Part shown: positions 1 to 10,330 of the stretch, one piece after another
How the letters are laid out: each line of letters begins with the position of its first letter
How positions within the stretch are numbered: the first letter of the stretch is position 1
DNA from: Elephas maximus indicus
Lineage: Eukaryota > Chordata > Mammalia > Proboscidea > Elephantidae
Direction of reading: 5' to 3'
Length of the DNA: 64,000 bases
NCBI RefSeq assembly: GCF_024166365.1
Contig: NC_064825.1
Location: forward strand, 104,980,480 to 105,044,479
The notes under the pieces: model-generated
Database searches by the model: none
The model's input: only the letters and a program-made list of their open reading frames with translations
What the model was told of the DNA's origin: nothing
Made by a program: the position numbers and the translations under genes

Positions 1-877
1 TAACCGTTATGTGGCAGCTAACTTCAGTTAAAAATGTTTGCTTAAAATAGAGATCATATTGTAAGGGCACTCACCACAAATACGACCAAATCAAAGTACT
101 GACTGTATGTCACTAGAGTATAGAAGTGTGTTGAGTTGTGGGACAAGCAAAGAGGAAATGGAAAGCATTGCGGATCCTTAAGACTATGCCCAAATAATTG
201 CTACAGGGAATAATGTGCAAAAAATTTTATAGTAATCTGATACATTTCGAAGTCCAGGCTCTTCAAATTTAGTGAGAGATTCATAAAGAGTGAACAAACT
301 TTGAGGCAGGAAGATCCAAACTTCTAATAGTGGAATATCATAATATTTAGTGAGATATTCCCGAAGAGGGGTTATTTTTGGTGCTATATAGATCATAGTG
401 TAAAGGGATTCACAATAAAGATTACCAACTCTAAGTACTGATTCTATGTCAATTTAATTATCTTCGCCACCAGAGGATAAGTTTCTTGACAGCAGACATC
501 CTTCCCCTGTTTGTCACGCAGACCTCTATATCAAGTACTGTCATGTTTTAAAAAAGAAATACTAAATGAATGAAAGACTGTTGGGCCTCTGACTTATTTA
601 TAGAAGATCCACTAAGATTTAGAGATAGAATTTGTCTACTGTAGGCACAATCCAGTCATCTGAGAAGAACTAGAATTGTTAAGGGTAGGCATATTTGAAT
701 CTTTGGAAGAGAATCTCAGTAGACATTTGTCAATGTTTCTTATGTATAAGCCACTGTAGAAGATAAATGGTGCAGAAGTGCTCCATGACCTAATGGACAT
801 ACTCATAATTTCATGATTTCATTACAGGTTTGTTCTCCTGAGCTCCCATCTCTGAAACAGGTCTTACAGAAGAGTAA
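1..877 (+). other. 5' flank of first OR in unit A
   Basis: Non-coding sequence matching 32344-33256 upstream of the intact OR. The similarity across the whole flank shows that promoter-side sequence was copied together with the coding exon. I see no further gene, tRNA or recognisable repeat here. An upstream untranslated exon is expected for mammalian ORs, but I cannot place it. Confidence 0.6.
812..827 (+). promoter_or_regulatory. Putative 3' splice acceptor before OR coding exon (unit A)
   Basis: The motif TTTCATTACAG ends at 827, 50 bases before the ATG at 878. The same motif sits at the same distance before the OR at 33257. Mammalian OR coding exons are usually joined to upstream untranslated exons, so a conserved acceptor here is plausible. 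No transcript evidence is available. Confidence 0.35.
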
Positions 878-1893
878 ATGGGACACAGAAACAATGTAAC
901 AGAATTTGTCCTCCTAGGACTCACTCAGGATCCTGAGGGCCAAAAAGCATTATTTGTCATGTTTTTGCTCATCTACACTGTGACGATGGTGGGAAATGTG
1001 CTCATTGTCATGATCATTATTGTTAGCCCCTCCTTGGACTCCCTCATGTACTTCTTCCTTGCCTGTCCGTCACTAATAAAGAAAAAAAAATTTTTTTTTT
1101 CTTTATGGATGCTGTTTATTCCACTGACATTTCTCCCAAAATGATTGTAGACCTACTCTATGATAAAAAGACTATTTCCTTCCCAGCTTACATGGGCCAG
1201 CTCTTCATGGGACACTTATTTGTTGGTACTGAGGTCTTTCTTCTGGTGGCAATGGCCTATGACAGCTGTGTGGCCATCTGTAAGCCACTGCACTACTTGA
1301 CCATGATGAATCGACAGGTTTGCATTCTGTTGCTGGTGGTGGCCTGGGTTGGAGGATTTTTGCACTCTTTGGTTCAACTTCTCTTTGTGTACAGCCTCCC
1401 ATTCTGTGGCCCCAATGTCATTGATCACTTCAGCTGTGACATGTACCCGTTATTGGAACTTGGTTGCACTGACACCTATTTTATAGGCCTCACTGTTGTT
1501 ACCAATGGTGGAGCCACCTGTATGGTAATTTTTATCCTTCTACTAGTCTCCTATGGGGTCATCCTAAGCTCCCTGAAGACTTACAGTCAGGAAGGGAGGC
1601 GCAAAGCGCTGGTTACCTGCAGCTCCCACATCACAGTGGTTGTCCTCTTTTTTGTCCCCTGTATTTTCTTGTATGTTAGACCTGTTTCCAACTTTCCTGT
1701 TGAGAAATCCATGACTGTGTTGTATACAGTTATCACTCCCATGTTGAATCCTCTGATATACACCTTGAGAAATTCTGAGATGAAAAAGGCTATGGAAAAA
1801 ATCTTAAGTAAAAGGTTAACTACAGGTAGAGTAAAAATGTGTACCCACACTGAAAATATCATTGCTAATTCTAAAGCAAGAAATAGGCAATAA
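878..1893 (+). pseudogene. Olfactory receptor family 4 (OR4A-like) pseudogene
   Basis: Class II odorant receptor, a seven-helix GPCR of olfactory cilia, now broken. The first 66 codons hold the N-terminal glycosylation motif NNVTEF, TM1 and the start of TM2 (YFFLACPSL). A 29-base insertion of A then T residues, compared with the intact paralogue at 33257, then shifts the frame. From 1105 the rest is open to the stop at 1891-1893: TM3, the ECL2 cysteines, KALVTCSSH and the TM7 motif [12 protein letters not shown]. The TM3 motif reads [10 protein letters not shown] instead of [10 protein letters not shown], so the arginine needed for G-protein coupling is lost. The long C-terminal tail ending near NSKARNRQ resembles human OR4A16 as I recall it. 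Subfamily is assigned from memory. Its partner in unit B is open. Confidence 0.88.
1078..1104. repeat. Palindromic A/T insertion inside OR coding sequence
   Basis: AAAG, nine A, ten T and CTTT form a near-perfect inverted repeat just before the codons for MDAVYS. The paralogue at 33257 has only CTC at this point. The net gain is 29 bases and causes the frameshift. Confidence 0.85.
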
Positions 1894-2072
1894 ATGATCA
1901 CAATGAACGATTAAGTCAATTCAATGGATTCTCTACGAATACTTCACTTTATTAATGTAAAGACATCCAAAATACAGAATAAATTACTCTTTGGGGTTAG
2001 AATTAAACTAATAGAGTTATTCTGGAGGCTAGATAAAGGGCATATATATTTTTAATATTATAAATAAAAATA
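1894..2072 (+). other. 3' flank of first OR (unit A)
   Basis: Sequence matching 34181-34425 downstream of the intact OR. It ends at the L1 nest, and bases 2063-2072 (AATAAAAATA) are probably the left target-site copy. Confidence 0.55.
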
Positions 2073-3567
2073 GGAGGCTGAGCCAAGATGGCAGAATAGA
2101 CAGGCACTTCCAGCGAGCCCTTTTTACAACAAAGACCAGAAAAAGAAAGTGAAACAAGTATATTTGTGACAAGCTGGGAGCCCTGAGCTTCAAAGACAAG
2201 CTTAGAAAATGAACTGCCTATTAAACAAGGTCTTCACCTACCCACATCAGGGACCTAAGGACTCGTAGCTCCACTCAGGTCACCCAGCCACCTGTGACAG
2301 GGGTCCAAGGATAACTGGTACTTCCCAGTCCTTACAACCAAAAAACTTTGGGTGCCCACATTCCATCTTCAGAGCCCACCCACTGCACGCTCTAAGGAAC
2401 AGGGATGCACTTTCCTCAGAGGCACTCGTGGGTTGGTTCTCAGCCCTCTACCTTGTTCAGAGTGTGACCCCCTCCTGCAATCAGATTCTGGTACATACAC
2501 TAATCACCCTGCCCCTCTAAGGCTGTAGGACAAAGCCTGTAACACACACTTGATGATCAGCTACCTGGAAACCTGAACTGAATTCATACAGGAAAAGCGA
2601 ATACTTTCCTAGACTGATACACCTCATAACAGCTCTAGCCATCTGGGGACAGGACATCAGAACTCCAAAGGCAAAAATAACCAAGCTAACTCACTCAAGT
2701 AACCCATCTGGGTATATCAAAACAAAACAAGAACCTACGACACAGTAAGCAAGCATAAACTAATACAATAACTTATAGATGGCTCAGAGACAGCAGTCAA
2801 TATCGAGTCACATAAAGAAACAGACCATGATCACCTCAACAAGCTCTCAAAGCAAAGAATCCAGGGATCTTCTAGATGAAATTGTATTCCTGGAATTACC
2901 AGAGACAGAAAACAAAACATTAATATACAGAACCCTTCAAGACATCAGTAAGGAATTGAGGCAATATGCAGAGCAAGCCAAGGAACACACAGATAATGCA
3001 ATTGAAGAAATAAGAGGGATTATTCAGGAACATAATGAAAAATTTAATAAACTGGAAAAACCCATAGACAGACACCAATCAGAAATTCAGAAGATTAACA
3101 ATAAAATTACAGAATTAGACAACTCAACAGAAAGTCAGAGGAGCAGAACTGAGCAAGTAGAAGCCAGGATTTCTGAACTTGAAGATAAATAAATTGGCGT
3201 TAATATATTTGAAGAAAAATTAGATAAAAGAACTAAAAAAATGAAGGAAACTTAAGAATCATGTGGGACTCTATCAAGAGAAATAACCTACAAGTGATTG
3301 GAGTACCAGAACAGGGGAGGCATAACAGAAAATACAGAGGGAATTGTTGAAGATTTGTTGGCCGAAAACCTCCCTTATATCGTGAAAGATGAGACGATAT
3401 TTATCCAAGATGCTCATTGAAGTCCACATAAAGTAGATCTTAAGAGAATGTCACCAAGACATATTATAATCAAACCTGCCAAAACCAAAGATAAAGAGAG
3501 AATTATAAGAGCATCTAGGGATAGACAAAAAGTCACCTTTCAAAGAAGAGCCAATAAGAATAAGCTT
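2073..3567 (+). mobile_element. L1 fragment: 5' UTR and partial ORF1
   Basis: Starts with an L1 head carrying a YY1-like CAAGATGGC motif. The ORF1 start at 2779 reads MAQRQQSISSHIKKQ, matching ORF1 of the complete L1 at 43257. It stays open for 137 codons covering the N-terminal and coiled-coil region, then stops at 3190-3192. Recognisable ORF1 sequence continues out of frame to 3567, where a second L1 head begins. Its 5' UTR lacks about 550 bases that the neighbouring head (3706-4262) still has. Confidence 0.8.
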
Positions 3568-5872
3568 GGAGGCGGTGTCAAGATGGCGGAATAGACAGAT
3601 GCTTCTGTCGAGCTCTCTTTACAACAAAGACCCGAAAAAAACAAGTGAAACAAGTATATTTGTGACAAGCTGGGAGCCCTGAGCATCAAAGGCAAGCTTA
3701 GACAACAAACTCAGGAGCAGGGGAAGAAAGTGACTGTTCAGAAGTGGAGAGGAGTTACCAGACCTGAATCGCGGTGAGCCTTCAGGCACCATTCCCAGAG
3801 CTGCCGTGGCGGTGGAGGCAGGCTGGTCCTAGCATTTGGCCGCAGTTTCCTCAGAGAGAAGCAGCCAGCCACACAGCCCACTCACCTGAGGAGAACGGGG
3901 CTCTCGGCAAAAGCTAAGTATTTGCGTATATTTTGCCTTGCCCCCCCCACCCTCAAGCCGGCTTCAGCGGCTGTATCCCTAGGCCTGAGATAGACCCTGG
4001 TGAGCACCTAGAGCCATCTTCCTGGCCTTGGGGAAGGAAAAAAATTGCAATGGGGGGAAGATAATTTGCTAGCTCTGTTAACCAGGGGAGCTCAGGACAG
4101 AAGTGGCTCCTGTCCAGGCATAAACCGTCCTTGAACCTTGAGCACCTTTCCCTCCTGCATGGACCTGTGTGGGCCTACTTTGGGAGAATAGGCCCTTGTT
4201 GGTAAACTTCAACTATTTTCGGTGTGCTGTGAAGAGGTGGGTGTTTGATGTTTGTCATTGCTTTGCCTATTAAACAAGGTCCTTACCTACCCACATCAGG
4301 GACCTAAGGACTGGTAGCTCCACTCAAGTCACCTAGCCACCCGTGACAGGGGTCCAAAGATAACTGGTACCTCCCAGTCCTTACAACCAAAAACTTTGGG
4401 TGCCCATTCCCCCTCTGCAGAACCCACCCAGCAGCACGCTCTAGGGAACAGAGACGTGTTCCCCTAGAGACACTTGAGGGTCGGTTCTCAGCCCCCTGCT
4501 TTGTTCAAAGCATGACCCCCTGCTGCAGTCAGATACCGGTATGTACGCATATTACCCCTGCCCGTCTAAGACTGTAGGACAGAGTCTGTACCACACACTT
4601 GATGATCAGCTACCTGGAAACTTGAGCTGAATTCATACAAGAAAACTGAATGGACTCCTAGACTGACATACCTCGTAACAGATCTAGCCAGCTGGGAACA
4701 GGACACCAGAGCTCCAAAGGTGAAAATAATCAAGCTAGCTCACCTAAACAACCCATAGGGGCATACCAAAACAAAACAAAGCAAGCAGCTATGACACAGT
4801 CAGCAAGCACAAACTAACACAATAACTTATAGATGGCTTGGAGACAACAGTCAATATCAAGTCACATAAAGAAACAGACCATGATCACCTCCACAGGCTC
4901 TCAAAACAAAGAATCCAGGGATCTTCTAGATCAAAGTGCATTCCTGGAATTACCAGATGCAGAATACAAAAGTTTAATATACAGAACCCTTCAAGACATC
5001 AGGAAGGAAATGAGGCAACATGCAGAACAAGTCAAGGAACACACAGGTAAAGCAAGTGAAGAAGTTAGAAAGATTATTCAGGAACATAATGAAAAGTATA
5101 ATAAGCTGGAAAAATCCATAGACAAACAGCAATCAGAAATTCAGAAGATTAACAATAAAATTACGGAATTAGACAACTCAATAGAAAATCAGAGGAGCAG
5201 AATTGAGCAAGTAGAACCTAGAATTTCTGAACTTGAAGATAAATCACTTGGCACTGATATATTTAAGGAAAAATCAAATAAAAGAACTTAAAAAAAATGA
5301 AGAAACCTCAAGAATCATGTGGGACTCTATCAAGAGAAATAACCTACTAGTGATTGAAGTACCAGAGCAGGGAGGGATAACAGAAAATACAGAGAAAATT
5401 GTTGAAGATTTGCTGGCAGAAAACTTCCCTAATATTGTGAAAGACGAGAAGATATCTATCCAAGATGCTTATCGAACTCCACATAAAGTCACCAAGACGT
5501 ATTATAATCAAACTTGCCAAAACCAAAGATAAAGAGAGAATTATAACTCAGAAAAACCCAGTGCCGTCGAGTCGATTCTGACTCACAGAGACCCTATAGG
5601 ACAGAGTAGAACTGCTCCATAGAGTTTCCAAGGAGTGCCTGGTGGATTCGAACTGCTGACCCTCTGGTTAGCGACCGTAGCACTTAACCACTACGCCACC
5701 AGGGTTTCCAATTATAAGAGCAGTGAGGGATAAACAAAAAGTCACTTACAAAGGAGAGCCAATAAGAATAAGCTTGGATTACTTGGCAGAAACTGACAAA
5801 AGAAAAACAGGAGAGGAAGCAAATAACCTGAAAAAGAAATGAGGTGGGCAATATTACAACAGGCCCAACTGA
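3568..5872 (+). mobile_element. Second L1 fragment: 5' UTR, ORF1 and a scrap of ORF2
   Basis: A new L1 head (GGAGGCGGTGTCAAGATGGCGG) starts directly after the previous piece. Its 5' UTR is about 1.26 kb. ORF1 begins at 4833 (MAWRQQSISSHIKKQ) and is open for 152 codons, after which the frame shifts. An AfroSINE interrupts it at 5547-5709. After the SINE, ORF1 sequence runs to about 5790 and then jumps to ORF2 sequence matching codons near 383-405 of the complete L1 (5795-5872). An internal deletion of over 1 kb is therefore present. Confidence 0.75.
5547..5709 (-). mobile_element. AfroSINE inserted in L1 ORF1
   Basis: Read on the minus strand it starts GGAAACCCTGGTGGCGTAGT, a tRNA-like head with A-box and a TTCGAATCC B-box. 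It ends GACTCGACGGCACTGGGTTT, the tail shared with RTE. Target-site copies AATTATAA lie at 5539-5546 and 5710-5717. Confidence 0.92.
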
Positions 5873-6771
5873 AAGTGTGCGTCAGCATTGTATTCTTTCA
5901 CCATACATATTTAATCTGTATGCTGAGCAGATAACCCGAGAAGCTGGGTTAAATGAAGAACGGGGCATCAGGATTGGAGGAAGACTCATTAACAACCTGT
6001 GTTATGCAGATGGACACAACCTTGCTTGCTGAAAGTGAAGATGATCTGAAACACTTACTAATGAAGATCAAAGAACACAGCCTTCAGTATGGATTACACC
6101 TCAACATAAAGAAAACCAAAATCCTCACAACTGGACCAATGAGCAACATCAGGATGAATGGAGAAAAGATTGAAGTTGTCAATGAATTCATTTTACTTGG
6201 ATCCACAATCAACAGCCATGGAAGCAGCAGTCAAGAAATCAAAAGACGCATTGCATTGGGCAAATCTGCTGCAAATGAACTCTTCAAAGTGTTGAAGAGC
6301 AAAGATGTCACCCTGAAGACTAAGGTGCACCTGACCCAAGCCATAATATTTTCGATCACATCATATGCATGTGAAAGCTGGACGGTGAATAAGTTGACGC
6401 TTTTGAATTGTGGTGTTGGCGAAGAATATTGAATATACCATGGACTGCCAAAAGAGCGAACAAATCTGTCTTAGAAGAAGTGCGGTCAGAATGCTCCTTA
6501 GAGGCAAGGATAGTGAAACTGCGTCTTTCATATTTTGAACACGTTGTCAGGAGGGATCAGTCCCTGGAGAAGGACATCATGCTTGGCAGAGTACAGGGTC
6601 AGCGGAAAAGAGGAAGACTCTCAACAAGGTGTATTGACACAGTGGCTGCAACAATGAGCTCAAGCATAACAACGATTGTAAGGATGGCACAGGACCGGGC
6701 AGTGTTTCATTCTGTTGTGCATAGGGTCGCTATGAGTCAGAACCAACTCGATGGCACCTAACAACAACAAC
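5873..6771 (+). mobile_element. RTE (BovB-like) LINE, 3' half
   Basis: Translation gives the RTE reverse-transcriptase core and C-terminus across three frames: QHCILSPYIFNLYAE, then a YADDTTLLAES-like catalytic box (seen as MQMDTTLLAESEDD in one frame), LNIKKTKILTT, EFILLGSTI and SYACESWTVNK. It ends with GCTATGAGTCAGAACCAACT followed by CCTAACAACAACAACAA, the tail of RTE-class LINEs. It is 5'-truncated and broken in at least two places. The left flank is L1 ORF2 and the right flank is a different part of L1 ORF2, so simple target duplication is not seen. Confidence 0.82.
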
Positions 6772-7245
6772 AAATGCTCATCCAAAGACTTCGCCAAAAG
6801 AGTAAAAAGACTACCTACAAACTGGGAAAATGTTTTTAGCTATGACATTTCTGATGAGTGCTGATCTCTAAAATCTACGTGATACTGCAAAAACTCAACT
6901 GGAAAAAGACAAATAACCCAATTAAAAATGAGCAAAAGATATGAATAGACACTTCTTAAAGAAGACATTCAGGTAGCTAAGAGATATGTGAGGAAATGTT
7001 CACGATCATTAGCCATTAGAGAAATGCAGATCAAAACAACAATGAGATTTCATCTCACTCCAACAAGGCTGGCATTAATCCAAAAACACAAAATAATAAA
7101 AGTTGGGGGGGGGGCTGTGGAGACATTGGAACACTTACACACTGCTGGTGGGAATTTTAAAATGGTATAACCACTTTGGAAATAGATTTGGTGCTTCCTT
7201 AAACAGTCGGAAATAGAACTACCATGAAATTCAGCAATCTAAACT
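6772..7245 (+). mobile_element. L1 ORF2 C-terminal fragment
   Basis: Matches the complete L1 from about 47786 (ATGCTCATC...AAAGACTTC) through [15 protein letters not shown] to the ELPYNPE region near 48240. Coding frames are broken. A related fragment follows at 8543-9000, so this stretch of ORF2 is present twice in the nest. Confidence 0.75.
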
Positions 7246-8410
7246 GAAGGCTGTGGTCTTTGATCTTCATTAGTAAGTGCTTCAAATCCTCTTCACTTTC
7301 AGCAAACAAGGTTGTGTCATCTGCATAACACAGGTTGTTAATGAGTCTTCCTCCAATCCTGAGGCCCGTTCTTCTTCATATAGTCCAGCTTTTCGGATTA
7401 TTTCCTCAGCGTATAGATTGAATAGATATGGTGAAAGAATACAACCCTGATGCACACCTCTCCTGATTCTTAACCAATCAGTATCCCCTTGTTCTGTCCG
7501 AACAACCCCCTCTTGATCTATGTAAAAGTTCCTTATGAGCACAATTAAGTGTTCTAGAATTCCCATTCTTTGCAGCGTTATCCATAGTTTGTTATGATCC
7601 ATACAGTCGAATGCCTTTGCATAGGCAATAAAACACAGGTAAACATCCTTCTGGTATACTCTGCTTTCAGCCTGGATCCTTCTGACATCAGCGGTGATAT
7701 CCCTGGTTCCACCTGCTCTTCTGAAACTGGCCTGAATTTCTGGCAGTTCCCTGTGGATATACTGCTGCCTCAGTTTTTGAATGATCTTCAGCAAAATTTT
7801 ACTTGCATGTGATATTAATGATATTGTTCTATAATTTCCACATTTGATTGGATCAGCTTTCTTGGGAATAGGCATAAATATGTATCTCTCCCAGTCAGTT
7901 GGCCAGGAAGCTGTCTTCCATATTTCTTGGCATAGACGAGTGAGCACCTCCAGTGCTGCATCTGTTTGTTGAACACATCTCAATTGATATTCCATCAATT
8001 CCTGGAGCCTTGCTTTTCGCGAATGCCTTCAGAGCAGCTTAGACTTCTTCCTTCAGTACCATCAGTTCCTGATCATATGCCACCTCTTGAAATGGTTGAA
8101 CATCGACTAAATTCATTTTGGTATAATGACTCTGTATATTGTTTCCATCTTCTTTTGATGCTTCCTGCATCGTTTAATATTTTCCCCCATGGAATCCTTC
8201 ACTATTGCAACTCGAGGCTTGAATTTTTTCTTCAGTTCTTTCAGCTTGAGAAACACCAAGCTTGTTCTTCCCTTTTGGTTTTCTATCTCCAGCTCTTTGC
8301 ACAAGTCATTATAATACTTTACATTGTCTTCTGGAGCCGCCCTTTGAAATCTTCTGTTCAGTTCTTTTACTTCATCATTTCTTCCTTTTGCTTTAGCTGC
8401 TCGACCTTAG
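7246..8410 (-). mobile_element. RTE (BovB-like) LINE, endonuclease-RT linker and RT, inverted
   Basis: On the minus strand an open stretch (7998 to 7282) encodes a reverse-transcriptase region: ASWPTDWERYIFMPIPKKAD, GNYRTISLISHASKILLKII, QASFRRAGGTRD, AYAKAFDCMDH and RRGVHQGCILSPYLFNLYAE, followed by ASGLEEDSLTTCVMQM. The motifs correspond to RT blocks 1 to 4 of RTE elements. It overlaps the RT part of the sense piece at 5873-6771, so the two are separate copies rather than one element with an inversion. Upstream linker sequence extends to 8410. Confidence 0.82.
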
Positions 8411-10330
8411 GAGCCCAAATACAAGGCATAAACAGTATACAAAACATTGTTAAGAATGCAGAGGAAAAGCTAGATAACTGGGAGCTCCTGAAATTCAAAC
8501 ACCTATGCTCATCAAACTCAAGGGCACTGGGTGGTTTTTTTTATGCTCATCCAAAGACTTCACCAAAAGAGCAAAAAGACTACCTACAGACTGGGAAAAA
8601 GTTTTCAGCTATGACATTTCCAATCAGCACCTGATCTCTAAAATCTACATGATTACTGCAAAAACTCAACTACAAAAAGAAAAATAACCCAGTTAAAAAA
8701 TGGGCAAACGATATGAACAGACACTTCACTAAAGAAGACATTCAGGTAGCTAACAGATACATGAGGAAATGCTCATGGTCATTAGCCATTAGAGAAATGC
8801 AAATCAAAACTACAATGATATTTCATCTTACTCCAACATGGCTGGCATTAATCCAAAAAACACAAAATAATAAATGTTGGGGAGGCTGCGGAGAGATTGG
8901 AGCACTTATACACTGCTGGTGGGAATGTGAAATGGTACAACCACTTTAGAAATTGATTTGGCACTTCCTTAAAAAGCTAGAAATAGAACTACCATATGAC
9001 CCAGCAGTCCCACTCCTCGGAATATATTGTAGAGAAATAAGAGCTTTTATACGAACAGATATATGCACACCCATGTTTATTGCAGCACTGTTTACAATAG
9101 CAAAATGTTGGAATCAACCAAGGTGCCCATCAACAGATGAATGGATAAGTAAATTATGGTATATTCACACAATGGAATACTATGCATCGATTAAGAACAG
9201 TGGAATCTGTGAAACATTTCATAACATGGAGGAACCTGGAAGGCATTATGCAGAGTGAAATGAATCAGTTGCAAAAGGACAAATATTGTATAAGACCACT
9301 ATTATCAGAACTTGAGAAATTGTTTAAACCGAGAAGGAAACATTCTTTTGCAGTTACGAGAGGTGGGTAGGAGGGAAGGTGGGAGAGGGGTATTCACTAA
9401 GTAGATAGTAGATAGGAACTACTTTAGGTGACAGGAAAGACAACACACAATACAGGCAAGGTCAGCACAACTGGATTAAACCAAAAGCAAAGAAGTTTCC
9501 TGAATAAACTGAATGCTTTGAAGGCCTGTGTAGCAAGGGCAGGGGTCTGGGGACCATGGTTTCAGGGGACATCTAAGTCAATTGGAGTAATAAAATCTAT
9601 TAAGAAAACATCCTGCTTCCCACTTTGAAGTCTGGTGTTTGGGTCTTAAATGCTAGCAAGTGGCCATCTCAGATGCATCGATGAGTCTCGATCCACCTGG
9701 ATCAAACGAGAATGAAGAACACCAAAGACACAAGGTAATTACGAGCCCAAGAGACAGAAAGGGCCACATGAACCAGAGACTACATCATCCTGAGACCAGA
9801 AGAACTAGATGGTGTCTGGCTATAACAAATGACTGCCCTGACAGGGAATACAACAGAGAACCCCTGAGGGAGCAGGAGAGCAGTGGTATGCAGACCCCAA
9901 ATTCTCATAAAAAATCCAGACTTAATGGTCTGACTGAGACTAGAAGGACCCCGGTGGTCATGGTTCCCAGACCTTCTGTTGGCCCAGGACAGGAACCATT
10001 CTCGAAGCCAACACTTCAGACATGGATTGGACTGGACAATGGGTTGGAGAGGGGTGCTGGTGAGGAATGAGCTTCTTGGATCAGGTGGACACTTGAGACT
10101 ATGTTTGCATCTCCTGCCTGGAGGGGAGATGAGATGGTAAAAAAAAAAATAAGAGGGGGTTAAAAAAAAAAGGTGGCAAAATGGACACAAAAAGAGAGAG
10201 TAGAGGGAGGGAGCGGGCTGTATCGGGGGAGAGTAATTGGGAGTATGTAGCAAGGTGTATATAAGTTTTTGTGTGAGAGTCTGACTTGATTTGTAAAATT
10301 TTGCTTAAAGCACAATAAACATTAGAAAAT
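8411..10330 (+). mobile_element. L1 ORF2 3' end and 3' UTR
   Basis: Starts in ORF2 at a position matching [13 protein letters not shown] of the complete L1 (about 47689). It runs through the cysteine motif region ([18 protein letters not shown] at 8875-8930), passes the point where the young L1 has its early stop (here RCPSTDEWISKLWYIHTMEY), and then the 3' UTR with a purine-rich GGGAGGG stretch near 9365-9392. It ends AATAAACATTAGAAAATAAA. A 29-base SINE stub interrupts it at 8514-8542. Confidence 0.82.
8514..8542 (+). mobile_element. Minimal 5'-truncated AfroSINE stub (29 bp)
   Basis: AACTCAAGGGCACTGGGT plus a T-rich tail equals the last bases of AfroSINE (AACTCGACGGCACTGGGT plus T run). 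It is flanked by exact 9-bp copies ATGCTCATC at 8505-8513 and 8543-8551. The complete L1 at 47785 shows the empty site. This is a bona fide but almost tail-only insertion. Confidence 0.75.

Larger units (their letters stand above)
2073..10330 (+). mobile_element. Composite nest of L1, RTE and AfroSINE pieces
   Basis: An 8.3-kb block absent from unit B, where sequence passes straight through at about 34,425. The left edge is a typical L1 head (GGAGGCTGAGCCAAGATGG) and the right edge an L1 3' end with AATAAA-like A-rich tail. AT-rich AATAAATAAAA sequence flanks both edges. Inside, in order: L1 head plus ORF1 (2073-3567), second L1 head plus ORF1 (3568-5872, holding a SINE), RTE sense piece (5873-6771), L1 ORF2 3' piece (6772-7245), RTE antisense piece (7246-8410), and L1 ORF2 end plus 3' UTR (8411-10330). 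The order cannot come from a single insertion. Confidence 0.8.

Noticed and set aside
184-396. Small minus-strand frame upstream of the first OR
   Set aside because: Not conserved as a frame in the duplicated copy near 32,530-32,760, so it is unlikely to encode a protein.
5625-5709. Possible tRNA gene
   Set aside because: A- and B-box-like words are present, but they belong to the AfroSINE head and no complete cloverleaf is formed. The same holds for the other SINE copies.
9660-10253. Overlapping frames of 136 and 157 codons on opposite strands
   Set aside because: Both lie in the L1 3' UTR. Similar short frames appear on opposite strands at 49,216-49,521 and 51,997-52,494, as expected for a shared repeat rather than a gene.
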